A DNA stretch of 64,000 nucleotides from Acidicapsa dinghuensis. Lineage in GTDB: Bacteria > Acidobacteriota > Terriglobia > Terriglobales > Acidobacteriaceae. The notes below the pieces were generated by a model. That model did no database searches, was not told the origin of the DNA, and was given only the letters and a program-made list of their open reading frames with translations. The translations under genes and the position numbers were made by a program. The stretch is taken from assembly GCF_025685685.1 (NCBI RefSeq), contig NZ_JAGSYH010000004.1, positions 186,001 to 250,000 on the forward strand. Reading direction: 5' to 3'. Positions 1 through 26,014 of the stretch are shown here, piece by piece (the stretch's first letter is position 1; the number at the start of each line of letters is the position of its first letter).

Positions 1-876
1 CCGGAAATCGAGTTGGTATCGCGGTTCGGGCAAGCGGCAAAACAATGGCGTGATCTTGCGCTCGGGGCTCACCGCCATACGTTTGAACCAATCGAGCCGG
101 AGATCGCGTTAGCCGAATCCTGCGAGTTTGAAGAGTCGATCGATAACGTTGACTCGTTGCTGTTCGTTGCCGGCAGGATGATCGAATCCTTGGTTCGTCG
201 TGCTGGATCCCGAGCGCTGGCGGTTGCGGCACTGACAATCGATATGGGATTGGAAGATGGATCGACATACAAGTGTTCGATCCATCCGGCGTTGCCATCT
301 CAGGATCGAAGGTTTCTATTAAAGCTCCTACAGCTTGAGATCTCGGCGCATCGGCCTCCATCAGGCGTCCTCGCGTTGGCGCTGACAGCCGAAGCTGGAC
401 AGTCGAGTAAGCAACAGCTCGGTTTATTCATGCCGGATACTCCTGAGCCCGCTTTGATGGATATAACGCTGGCCCGCCTGAAAGCCCTGGTAGGAGAAGA
501 CCGGGTAGGAAGCCCCGTGCTCCTCGATACGCATCGATCGGACGCATTCCGGATGGGGAGCTTTGCCATCCACGGGACCGATGCACCGGGAAAGCCCGTC
601 CCTGTCGGTCGGTACACTGCGCTTCGCCGTATCCGACCGCCTCATGCGGTAACCGTTCGATGCGCTCACAGCAAGCCTATGTCTCTGCATGATGGCAAAC
701 AGACATATCCCATCGTTCTGGCCTTTGGACCGTGGCGGAACAGTGGGTGCTGGTGGACCAAAGAGGATTGGCAGAGAGAAGAGTGGGATGTACTCATCGA
801 CAGTGAGCAACATGCGTATTTGCTGGCCAATGACAGGAAGCTGGGCCGCTGGTTCCTTGAGGCAGTGTATGACTGA
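1..876 (+). CDS. imuB: ImuB-like Y-family polymerase homologue, C-terminal part
   Basis: The reading frame is open from the first base, so this is the 3' part of a longer gene and the true start lies outside the window. About 291 residues are visible. ImuB is a catalytically inactive Y-family polymerase relative that bridges DnaE2 to the beta sliding clamp in damage-induced mutagenesis. A clamp-binding pentapeptide QLGLF is seen near visible residue 139, as expected for ImuB, and the Trp-rich C-terminus is typical of the family. The stop codon overlaps the dnaE2 start by 8 nt, so the two are translationally coupled. The assignment rests on the clamp motif plus the dnaE2 neighbour. The partner imuA/lexA would be upstream, off the window. 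Confidence 0.85.
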   Translation, partial: PEIELVSRFGQAAKQWRDLALGAHRHTFEPIEPEIALAESCEFEESIDNVDSLLFVAGRMIESLVRRAGSRALAVAALTIDMGLEDGSTYKCSIHPALPSQDRRFLLKLLQLEISAHRPPSGVLALALTAEAGQSSKQQLGLFMPDTPEPALMDITLARLKALVGEDRVGSPVLLDTHRSDAFRMGSFAIHGTDAPGKPVPVGRYTALRRIRPPHAVTVRCAHSKPMSLHDGKQTYPIVLAFGPWRNSGCWWTKEDWQREEWDVLIDSEQHAYLLANDRKLGRWFLEAVYD

Positions 877-3800
877 TCCGGGCTATGTCGAGTTGCACGC
901 CGCCAGCGCGTTTAGTTTCCTCGCAGGTGCGTCGCAACCGGAGAATCTTATCGAACGTGCAGGGCATCTCAGCATGCCCTCCATCGCGATCGCTGACCGG
1001 AATGGGCTGTATGGAGCCGCGAGGTTTCATACGGCAAGCCAGCGAGTCGGAGTAAAGGCTCACATCGGTGCTGAGGTCGCAGTTTCATCCTTTGCCCATC
1101 GGCTCACACCGCCATCGTGGCTGCCTCACCAGCACACGAGAGAACCTTCACGAATCACACTGTTGTGCGAGTCCAAGCTTGGTTATCAAAATCTTTGCCA
1201 ACTCCTCACCAAGATCAAAATGCGTGAAACGAAAAAGGCAGAGGGGTCGGCAACCATCGATGACCTTGAGGAATACGCCTCCGGATTGATTTGCCTGACG
1301 GGCGGTGAGGAAGGCCCCTTGGCCTCATTGCTGGCACAGGATGAGCCCTCGGACGCCGATGACGCTGCAAGGCGTCTGCAGGCCATCTACGGGCGCGGGA
1401 ATGTCTACCTGGAGCTGCAAAGGCATTATCTGCGAGCGGAAGAGCGCCGCAACCAGGCACTGTTAGCCATGGCTGCATCCCTGGGATTACCTGTCGTCGC
1501 AACCAACGGCGTCCGCTATGCCGTGCCCCACGACAGACAACTCCTAGATGTATTCACAGCGATCAAGCATCACACAACCCTGGACAGGGCAGGAAGGCTT
1601 CTCGCAGCGAACGCAAGCCGGTACCTCCGTCCGGTGCATGAGATGACAGTGCTCTTCCGTGATGTTCCGGAAGCCATATCGAATACGCACGTGGTGAGTG
1701 AACGGCTGGACTTTACCCTAAGTGATCTCGGCTATCAATTCCCTGCTTATCCCGTTCCTGACGGCGAAACGATGGACAGCTTTCTGGCGAAACGGGTCGA
1801 GGAAGGTGTCAGAAACCGCTACGGATCCCCGCCCGATAAGCACCTGTTGGCGAAGGCACACGCACAGGTCCAACGTGAATTAAAATTGATAGCCCAACTG
1901 GGCTTCGCTGGTTACTTCCTGATCGTGTGGGATGTGGTTGAGTTCTGCAAACGAAACGGCATTCTGATCCAGGGCAGGGGGAGTGCCGCAAATTCTGCCG
2001 TCTGCTACGCACTGGAGATCACCGCGGTTGATCCGGTTGGCATGGAACTGTTGTTTGAGCGCTTCCTGAGCGAGAGCAGGGGAGAATGGCCAGATATCGA
2101 CCTGGACACGCCCTCCGGTGATGAACGCGAAAAGGTCATTCAGTACCTGTATGAGCGGTACGGACCCAATGGCGCTGGAATGACGGCGAACGTGGTTTGC
2201 TACCGCGACCGGATGGCAGCCAGAGAGGTTGGCAAGGCGCTGGGCTTCGATGAACAGACAACGGCAAGGCTGTCCAAAACAGTCGGGAACTACGAGTGGC
2301 GCGGGGCCGATGACGAACTGAGTAAATATTTTGAACGGGCAGGGTTGGACCTGTCCCACAAAAGAATTGCCTGCTATCACGATCTTTGCGTCCGCATGCT
2401 GGACTTGCCCCGCTACCTTGGGCAGCATAGCGGTGGAATGGTGATCTGTGCAGGAATGCTGAATCAGATCGTACCGATCGAGAAGGCATCGATGCCCGGA
2501 AGGGCAGTCGTCCAGTGGGATAAGGAAGATTGCGCAGACCTTGGGATCATCAAGGTAGATGTACTCGGGCTCGGCATGATGGCTGTTTTAAAAGACTGCC
2601 TGGAGCTTGTGCCGCGTCATTATGGAAAGCCCATCGATCTCGCGGCCCTCCCGCAAGATGACCTTGTTTATCAAACATTACGAAAAGCGGACACAGTAGG
2701 GATGTTTCAGGTGGAGAGCCGTGCTCAGATGGCCAGTCTTCCATTGAATGCACCCGCTAATTTCTATGACGTCGTCGTGCAGGTAGCCTTGATTCGGCCT
2801 GGTCCGATTGTCGGCAAGATGGCACATCCGTACATGCGGCGTCGGCAAGGTAAAGAAGAGGTAACGTATGAGCATCCACTGCTTGTGCCTGTGCTGAAGC
2901 GAACGCTAGGCGTGCCGTTGTTTCAAGAGCAGCTATTGCGTATGGCGATGGTGGTTGCCAACTTTACCGGGGCCGAGGCTGAGGAGCTTCGCCGAGCCGT
3001 CGGCATGCGGCGATCGATGCAACGCATGAAGGATCTCGAAGGCCGCCTGCGTTCCGGCATGGCAGAGAACAACATTAGCAAGGAATCTCAGGACAATATT
3101 GTTCTGGCCATCAGCAGCTTTGCCATGTATGGATTCCCGGAGTCTCATGCTGCGAGCTTCGCGTTAATCGCCTACGCATCGGCCTACCTGAAGGTCCATT
3201 ACCTCGCTGCCTTCACCTGTGCCCTGCTCAACAATCAACCGATGGGCTTCTACTCTCCTGCCGTACTGGTGAAAGATGCCCAGCGTCACGGTCTGCGAGT
3301 GAAGCCGGTTGATGTGCAAGTGTCAGACACCGTATGCAACCTTGAGCACGAGAGCGACGGATCAGTATCGCTTCGGATTGGATTGAACTACGTCCGGGGT
3401 TTCAAGGCGGCAACGCAAGCCGAGTTGATTGAAGCTCGGAACACAAAACTGTTTGAGTCGGTAGACGACCTGGTAAACCGCGTACCGAGCCTCAGCCCGT
3501 CCGACTTAGATACGTTGGCGAAGATTGGCGCATTGAATCGCCTCCAGGGAATTGAGCATCGGCGTAGCGCGTTGTGGGTAGTGAAACAAGCGGGTAGAAG
3601 AGTTGCGCCGCTCCTGCATCAGGCTAATGGAGATCAGCAAAGCTCCCCGTTGATCAAGATGAATGACCAGGAACGATTAACTGCTGACTTCGCCGGGACC
3701 GGGCTCACCACGGGTCCACACGTCATGGCCTATTTGCGGGAGGAACTCATACGTGAGGGCATCTTAGCGAGTGCTGATCTCGCAAAGCGCCCTAATGATG

Positions 3801-4075
3801 AATACATCTGGATCGCCGGGTGTGTCATCGTCCGTCAGCGACCCGGAACAGCCAAGGGTTTTGTCTTCTTGTCCGTTGAAGATGAGCTGGGAATAGCGAA
3901 TGTCATCCTCACGCCAAAGATTTTCGATCAACACAGAATGACGATCAATCAACATCGCTTTCTGAAGATCGCAGGAAGACTGCAAAACGTTGACGGGGTT
4001 GTTCACCTCAAGGGTGATCGATTTGTGCCGATGCCTTTGCAGGAGATCCAGGTTCGATCCCACAACTACCATTGA
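869..4075 (+). CDS. dnaE2: Error-prone DNA polymerase DnaE2 (ImuC)
   Basis: 1068 residues, normal for DnaE2. It is the C-family polymerase of the SOS mutasome that copies past DNA lesions together with ImuB. The ATG at 869 is chosen because it gives the canonical N-terminus (MTDPGYVELHA) and an 8-nt overlap with imuB; the frame is open further upstream but that part lies inside imuB. The order is a PHP domain (about 1-200), a polymerase core with RGSAANSAV and the catalytic aspartates in PDIDLD (about 408-413) and KVDVLGL (Asp near 564), the FQEQ segment, then a C-terminal OB fold (about 970-1015). The first PHP motif reads LHAAS, so its second metal-binding histidine is missing. Loss of PHP metal residues is common in DnaE2 and argues against proofreading by this domain. 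Confidence 0.96.
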   Translation: MTDPGYVELHAASAFSFLAGASQPENLIERAGHLSMPSIAIADRNGLYGAARFHTASQRVGVKAHIGAEVAVSSFAHRLTPPSWLPHQHTREPSRITLLCESKLGYQNLCQLLTKIKMRETKKAEGSATIDDLEEYASGLICLTGGEEGPLASLLAQDEPSDADDAARRLQAIYGRGNVYLELQRHYLRAEERRNQALLAMAASLGLPVVATNGVRYAVPHDRQLLDVFTAIKHHTTLDRAGRLLAANASRYLRPVHEMTVLFRDVPEAISNTHVVSERLDFTLSDLGYQFPAYPVPDGETMDSFLAKRVEEGVRNRYGSPPDKHLLAKAHAQVQRELKLIAQLGFAGYFLIVWDVVEFCKRNGILIQGRGSAANSAVCYALEITAVDPVGMELLFERFLSESRGEWPDIDLDTPSGDEREKVIQYLYERYGPNGAGMTANVVCYRDRMAAREVGKALGFDEQTTARLSKTVGNYEWRGADDELSKYFERAGLDLSHKRIACYHDLCVRMLDLPRYLGQHSGGMVICAGMLNQIVPIEKASMPGRAVVQWDKEDCADLGIIKVDVLGLGMMAVLKDCLELVPRHYGKPIDLAALPQDDLVYQTLRKADTVGMFQVESRAQMASLPLNAPANFYDVVVQVALIRPGPIVGKMAHPYMRRRQGKEEVTYEHPLLVPVLKRTLGVPLFQEQLLRMAMVVANFTGAEAEELRRAVGMRRSMQRMKDLEGRLRSGMAENNISKESQDNIVLAISSFAMYGFPESHAASFALIAYASAYLKVHYLAAFTCALLNNQPMGFYSPAVLVKDAQRHGLRVKPVDVQVSDTVCNLEHESDGSVSLRIGLNYVRGFKAATQAELIEARNTKLFESVDDLVNRVPSLSPSDLDTLAKIGALNRLQGIEHRRSALWVVKQAGRRVAPLLHQANGDQQSSPLIKMNDQERLTADFAGTGLTTGPHVMAYLREELIREGILASADLAKRPNDEYIWIAGCVIVRQRPGTAKGFVFLSVEDELGIANVILTPKIFDQHRMTINQHRFLKIAGRLQNVDGVVHLKGDRFVPMPLQEIQVRSHNYH

Positions 4076-4190
4076 CTAACCGCACACTCTGCGTCATGGC
4101 CATCCGGTCTTCTGGTACCGATCGACACCATGAAGGAGCCGCGGCGTAGGACGCTCCAGAAAACAATCCAATTTGAGGAGGAGCACCGAC

Positions 4191-4796
4191 ATGGCTTCGA
4201 TTGCCGAAGCAAACTCGTTGTTTGAAATCGATATGGAATTGGACGCACTGTTCGATGAGATTGAGCTGGAGATTGAAGCTGAAGGTCAGCCTTCGGACGA
4301 ATTGGTGGCTCGCTTTCAGGAATTCTGCGAAGCGCGTGGAGAGAAAGTGGATCGGATTGGGCGCTTCGTCCGCATGATGGAAGCGCGCGAACAGTTTTGC
4401 CGCAGTGAAGCCGCGCGTCTGAGCGATCGCGCACAAGCCGCGGCAAACAAAATCGTGCGCACCAAGAATATGGCGCTCTACTACCTCCTGAGTCGTGATC
4501 TGAAGAAGATCGAAGGCCAGCAATTCACGCTGCGCGCGCAGAAGAACAGCCAGGATTCAGTGAAAATCATCGATGAGGCTGCTTTACCCTTGTACTACTG
4601 CCGAATTGATGCACGAATCGACGGTGGCGTCTGGCAGGCGGTCCTGTCTCTGCTTCCGGATCAGCTTGCAATGACTCTCATGTCGTCTGTCCAGGAAAAA
4701 CGGCCGAATGCCGAAGCCATAAAGTTAGCAGCGATGCAGGACGGACACGTGCCCGGCGCAGAAATTCGGCGTGGATCGCACTTGCGAGTGGTCTAA
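4191..4796 (+). CDS. Siphovirus Gp157-family protein
   Basis: 201 residues, acidic N-terminus followed by a long helical, coiled-coil-like stretch (about 10-130) and a C-terminal part with the KIIDEAALPLYY segment typical of Gp157-like proteins. The start at 4191 is set by a strong AGGAGG-type Shine-Dalgarno ending about 8 nt upstream; an earlier in-frame ATG at 4173 lies before that site. Gp157 proteins come from siphoviruses of lactic streptococci, where one was linked to phage resistance; their biochemical role is unclear. It follows dnaE2 by 115 nt on the same strand and is next to an integrase remnant, so it may be prophage-derived. Family call by resemblance of the central segment; moderate certainty. 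Confidence 0.7.
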   Translation: MASIAEANSLFEIDMELDALFDEIELEIEAEGQPSDELVARFQEFCEARGEKVDRIGRFVRMMEAREQFCRSEAARLSDRAQAAANKIVRTKNMALYYLLSRDLKKIEGQQFTLRAQKNSQDSVKIIDEAALPLYYCRIDARIDGGVWQAVLSLLPDQLAMTLMSSVQEKRPNAEAIKLAAMQDGHVPGAEIRRGSHLRVV

Positions 4797-4943
4797 GCGT
4801 CAGAATGAACAAGGGTGGAGTCCGATAGCCAGTTACTGAACCCCGAGTCAGTCTCCCGCCCATGATTCAGCCGCAAAAAACTAATCCTAAACGGCGGCCA
4901 CGTGTGCCACACGTGCGCCGCACTTCACGTCTTTGGAGGGAAT

Positions 4944-5165
4944 ATGGTCCGCAAAACGGGCTAGATTATTCGTGGCGGGGCCCGCACTTGGCTCGTGCGT
5001 GTCTTCGTCGGCCGCCACCCTGACACCCGGAAGCACAAGCACGTCGGCAAATCCATTCATGGGGGCTACGATCCGCCCAGGCTCACCTCATTCGGATGCT
5101 TGCCGAACGGGATCTCGGGCGCAACTTCCGCTCTTCCCGCCAAACGCTCAGGCAGATAACTGATA
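4944..5165 (+). pseudogene. Tyrosine integrase, N-terminal remnant
   Basis: A good Shine-Dalgarno (GGAGGG) precedes ATG 4944. The reading gives MVRKTG, a TAG stop, then an N-terminal integrase segment (RTWLVRVFVGRHPDTRKHK). After a frameshift near 5070 it continues as GLRSAQAHLIRMLAERDLGR and ends in RQTLRQIT. This pattern matches the N-terminal arm and start of the core-binding domain of phage-type tyrosine integrases. The gene is broken by at least one nonsense and one frameshift change. Homology stops near 5165, where the IS3 remnant on the opposite strand begins, so insertion followed by decay is the likely cause. The catalytic domain is absent. Confidence 0.7.
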
Positions 5166-5425
5166 TCTGACTTGGTCTGGGAAACGATTCTTGCCCACTC
5201 GCCAGCCAGCATGCCGCAGCGACGCCGTGATCCGGCGATAGCCATAGCGTCCATACCGTTTCGCTAACTCGATAATGGCTTCCGTTAGCCGAGGCTCATC
5301 CTCACGCTCCATCGGTCGATAGCGCCGCGTACCGCGTGGATGTGACACCAGACGGCACGCATCGCGTTCGCTTGGACCATGCTCGCTCCGAACATGACCC
5401 ACCGCACTCCGACACCGCCCGGCGC
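5160..5425 (-). pseudogene. IS3-family transposase orfB, 5' fragment
   Basis: On the minus strand, reading from 5425, the sequence encodes a segment with SERDACRLVSHPRGTRRYRP and AKRYGRYGYRRITASLRHAG, the HTH_21-type start of IS3-family OrfB. It ends after GWRVGKNR near 5188, where the normal continuation (the DDE catalytic core) is missing and unrelated codons follow. It sits directly downstream of the orfA remnant in the usual IS3 order. Only about 80 of the normal 270-300 residues remain, so it cannot encode an active transposase. Confidence 0.75.
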
Positions 5426-5704
5426 TTAGAGATTTCCCCGTGCAAGGTCCTCCAAAACTTGCTTGCCCTGGCTCAGCTCCGCTACCAAGCGCTTCGACTT
5501 TTGGCTCTCCTGCTCAGGTTCATTCAACCGCTTCGCTTGGTCCACCTTCAGACCACCATACTCTTTACGCCACCGGTAGTATGTCTGTTTAACGATGCCG
5601 GCTTCCCAGCATGCCTGATCGGTCGCCTTCCCGTTCGCCACAAGTACTTCCGCCTATCGAAGTACGCTCGCTATCTGCTCTGGCGTGTAACGTTTCCGTG
5701 CCAT
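5426..5704 (-). pseudogene. IS3-family transposase orfA, nonsense-mutated
   Basis: Starting at ATG 5704 (minus) the frame reads MARKRYTPEQIASVLR, then a TAG stop where the family normally has a Gln codon, then AEVLVANGKATDQACWEAG and the helix-turn-helix segment KQTYYRWRKEYGGL, a leucine-zipper region and the terminal ARGNL. This is the OrfA (helix-turn-helix plus zipper) of an IS3-family element of the type carrying GGLKVDQAKRL. One base change explains the internal stop. Together with the truncated orfB it is a dead element. Confidence 0.8.
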
Positions 5705-6081
5705 CCAAATGCTCCTTCAAGAATTTTCTCTCAGCGCATTTGATCCAAATCTAGGCAGGCACTCCACTGAGACGCGAAGCCTCTGGCATCCATATGTAAA
5801 CAAACTCATCGTGTAATTACTTAGTAATAAACCTTCATAACTATGCACTAACTAAAGAATATTTTCCTTTCAAAAAGTTGTTGACTTTCCACCGAGAACC
5901 CAGCGACACTGCAGCCATCTTTTTCCTTCAATCAATTTCCCGTAGGCCATCGTAGAACGTCGGGCTGGCTCTCAGATTTACGCATATTCACAGCTAATTC
6001 ATCACTCTCAGCGGCATAGTCGGCGGCCAAGTATTCGCTGCTCGATGCACCACAATCGCTTTAACACAGATTGAGGATTCC
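5705..6081. other. Intergenic stretch upstream of the giant Rhs gene
   Basis: 377 nt without a supportable gene. The part from about 5800 to 5940 is distinctly AT-rich compared with its surroundings and would be the place for the Rhs promoter, but no convincing -35/-10 pair stands out. A Shine-Dalgarno (TGAGGA, 6072-6077) precedes the GTG start at 6082. The left end may hold the decayed terminal repeat of the IS3 element. Confidence 0.4.
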
Positions 6082-24102
<18,021 letters not shown>

Positions 24103-24115
24103 AGAGGACTCTTAA

Positions 24116-24559
24116 ATGGCAGCAAAAACAACGCGCAAAGCCGCCGCCAAATCGGGAAACAGTGACAAAGGCTCAAAAGAAGCTTGGCGGTCTGAATTCC
24201 AACGTCTGTGGACGGAATTGGTTCCGACCACCGGTCAGGCAACGACCGTTCAGGGCGAGCTGGTTCGCGCAATAGGCCGCTTAAGTGACGAGGCTTACCG
24301 AAACGGTAATTACAACTTCGATAAAGGCCACAGAATTCAGTGCAAATACCTGCGTGAGAATCTGGAAGACCCTACCGTCTTTAGCGAGACGGAGATTCAG
24401 GAAATCGATCGATGGATCGACCGGGTTCTCGACGCGAAGCATCCTGATCTGAGCGGTTCTACGTCCCCCTATTATCGGCTCGCTGAAAGAGTAGTCCAGT
24501 GGTGCAAAGCGAAGCCAGAGCCAATTGCGCATCAGCTAAATCCCGCTCTCCATCGATAG
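24116..24559 (+). CDS. Putative immunity protein for the Rhs GH-E-like nuclease
   Basis: 147 residues; ATG 13 nt after the Rhs stop with an AGAGGA site at 24103-24108. The N-terminus is Lys/Ala-rich and probably disordered; the rest is helical and acidic, with the segments GQATTVQGELVRAIGRL and DEAYRNGNYNFDKGHR. I do not recognise a named family. In Rhs loci the gene directly after the toxin tip encodes the cognate immunity protein, which binds the nuclease. Position, size and shared operon support that role; there is no independent evidence. No signal peptide, so it should be cytoplasmic. Confidence 0.65.
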   Translation: MAAKTTRKAAAKSGNSDKGSKEAWRSEFQRLWTELVPTTGQATTVQGELVRAIGRLSDEAYRNGNYNFDKGHRIQCKYLRENLEDPTVFSETEIQEIDRWIDRVLDAKHPDLSGSTSPYYRLAERVVQWCKAKPEPIAHQLNPALHR

Positions 24560-24621
24560 GCTACGCTTACGACGTGGAGGTCTGCGGTTTCGATGCTCTC
24601 GTATGATCTGCGTGATTGTAG

Positions 24622-24963
24622 TCTCTCGCCAATGACCACGACTACTTCGTCGGTGAAACCGGATTCCTGGTTCATAATGCAAATCCTTTCGAATGTGATT
24701 GCGATAGCGAAGATGAAGCATTAGAAGAAGCGCTGAATCGATGGGGTGCTGATCCGAACAGTCCTATCGAACGTATTCTGGTATGGGGTGGCAGTCCTGC
24801 TATGAGAGGGCCTCAAAATCAGCCATATCAAATTATTCGGGCACTGGACGAAGAGGGAGAGATAATCGAATTCCATCATCACTGTTGGGGCCACCATTTT
24901 CCAGACGGAACTTTTGAGCCACCGCATTATCATGGCCCAAACGGTGAGCATATTTTCTATTGA
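24622..24963 (+). pseudogene. Orphan Rhs toxin tip (Hint end plus unknown toxin domain), no start codon
   Basis: An open frame of 113 codons begins right after a TAG (24619-24621) with no usable start codon. It opens with NDHDYFVGETGFLVHNA, nearly the same as the end of the Hint domain in the upstream Rhs protein (KDHDYFVGDTGFLVHNA). It continues into a different C-terminal domain: an acidic stretch, RILVWGGSP, then a His-rich tail (EFHHHCWGHHF, HYHGPNGEHIFY). This is a silent, displaced toxin cassette of the kind known downstream of rhs genes, available to replace the current tip by recombination within the Hint homology. Toxin family not identified; the His cluster suggests a metal-dependent nuclease, by inference only. 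Confidence 0.75.
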
Positions 24964-24972
24964 GAGGACAAG

Positions 24973-25791
24973 ATGAGCCCACGTCTCTGCATTGATCCGC
25001 CCCGCGAGCTTTTCTCGGATATTCTCCCAGCGGGAGCGCTTGCACGATGGGCAAGCCTCTGGATATTGCCTGACAAAGTCCGATTCAGTGGAAAAGATCT
25101 ACAAACAATTAGCTCTGCATTTGCCGAGAGACGGATGGCCATATGGAAGTCTGGGGCCTACTGGAAATCAGCGATGGATCATCTCCAGCAAAAGCCCGAT
25201 GTGTTGAATAGGTTAGAGAAGTTCGGGGTATTCAAGCCCGATAACCGAATGATCGGTGAGATCATCTCCCGTTGCACTGTACTCACCGGAGATGCTGCGA
25301 TAGAGATCGATAAATTCCACCATGAGAACATTTATTCCGACGTCGCATGGGTTGCTTCAAGCGCTTTAGCTGATCTTGAAGACCCATTCCGTGGCTGGAG
25401 GTTAGGGAGTCATTCAGCATTAGCTTTTCTCAGAGTCGACGGGAATCAGCCGCACTTATGGGCGAGACTTGTTCAGTCCCTAGGCTTCCAGTGCCTTGCC
25501 ACAGAAGCTGCTAGAAATCAACAGGCGCTTTCCACTCCAGAATCAATCATGAGTATGGAAAATAGGAACCTAGAGTATTTGACCTTTATTGTTTCTGTTT
25601 GCGCCGCCTCAGGGATCCTTGCCAGTATGCAATGTGAAAATTGCGACACGGTTTCAGCAATGGTCTTTTGGGGTCCAAAGGAGGAGTTGGAGAACGTAGC
25701 AGTTCGACTAGTCGAGCAGTTCAAGCATATCGACAGTACAGACCTAGAACATTGGCTGGCACGCGGAGCAAGTTTCGTGGTAAGCACCTGA
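24973..25791 (+). CDS. Putative immunity protein paired with the orphan toxin tip
   Basis: 272 residues; ATG 9 nt after the orphan-tip stop, with a GAGAGGA site at 24962-24968. No signal peptide or membrane segment. A Trp-rich, mostly helical N-terminal half (ARWASLWILPDKVRF, AIWKSGAYWKSAMDHL) is followed by a mixed C-terminal half. I do not recognise the family. Its close spacing behind the orphan tip, in the same layout as the previous pair, makes an immunity role the best inference. Keeping immunity genes after the toxin tip is displaced is a known feature of Rhs loci, since it protects against siblings that still use that tip. Confidence 0.6.
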   Translation: MSPRLCIDPPRELFSDILPAGALARWASLWILPDKVRFSGKDLQTISSAFAERRMAIWKSGAYWKSAMDHLQQKPDVLNRLEKFGVFKPDNRMIGEIISRCTVLTGDAAIEIDKFHHENIYSDVAWVASSALADLEDPFRGWRLGSHSALAFLRVDGNQPHLWARLVQSLGFQCLATEAARNQQALSTPESIMSMENRNLEYLTFIVSVCAASGILASMQCENCDTVSAMVFWGPKEELENVAVRLVEQFKHIDSTDLEHWLARGASFVVST

Positions 25792-25817
25792 AACTGCAGC
25801 TTGACGTTTGTAGTTTA

Positions 25818-25899
25818 TGTTTTTGCAGCGGGCACGCCGATCCACACCAATCATGGTGACGTGCCTGTCGAGTCGATCAAGGTAGGCGATAAGTTTGAT
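25818..25899 (+). pseudogene. Hint-domain N-terminal scrap
   Basis: About 80 nt closely match the start of the Hint domain in the Rhs gene (23388-23467): the reading is FAAGTPIHTNHGDVPVESIK then VGDK. One extra T in the run after the cysteine codon shifts the frame, so the catalytic cysteine is no longer in frame with the rest. After about 25899 similarity is lost. It is the leftover of a third toxin cassette or of a recombination event at this locus. Confidence 0.75.
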
Positions 25900-26014
25900 G
25901 ACACGCAACCGAATTTCAGCAGCAGCCTCGCGTCGGTTATTCTAGCGCGGATATTTTCATGAATTCGTGCTCCTCCGAGGTGTGTCGAGGGTCGTCGCTC
26001 TCTTGATGTTGGCT

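Noticed and set aside
1880..2428. 182-codon minus-strand frame inside dnaE2
   Set aside because: Antisense shadow of conserved polymerase codons with no domain or ribosome site.
4045..4065. tRNA T-arm-like string GGTTCGATCCC
   Set aside because: It is inside dnaE2 and no acceptor, D or anticodon stems can be drawn around it.
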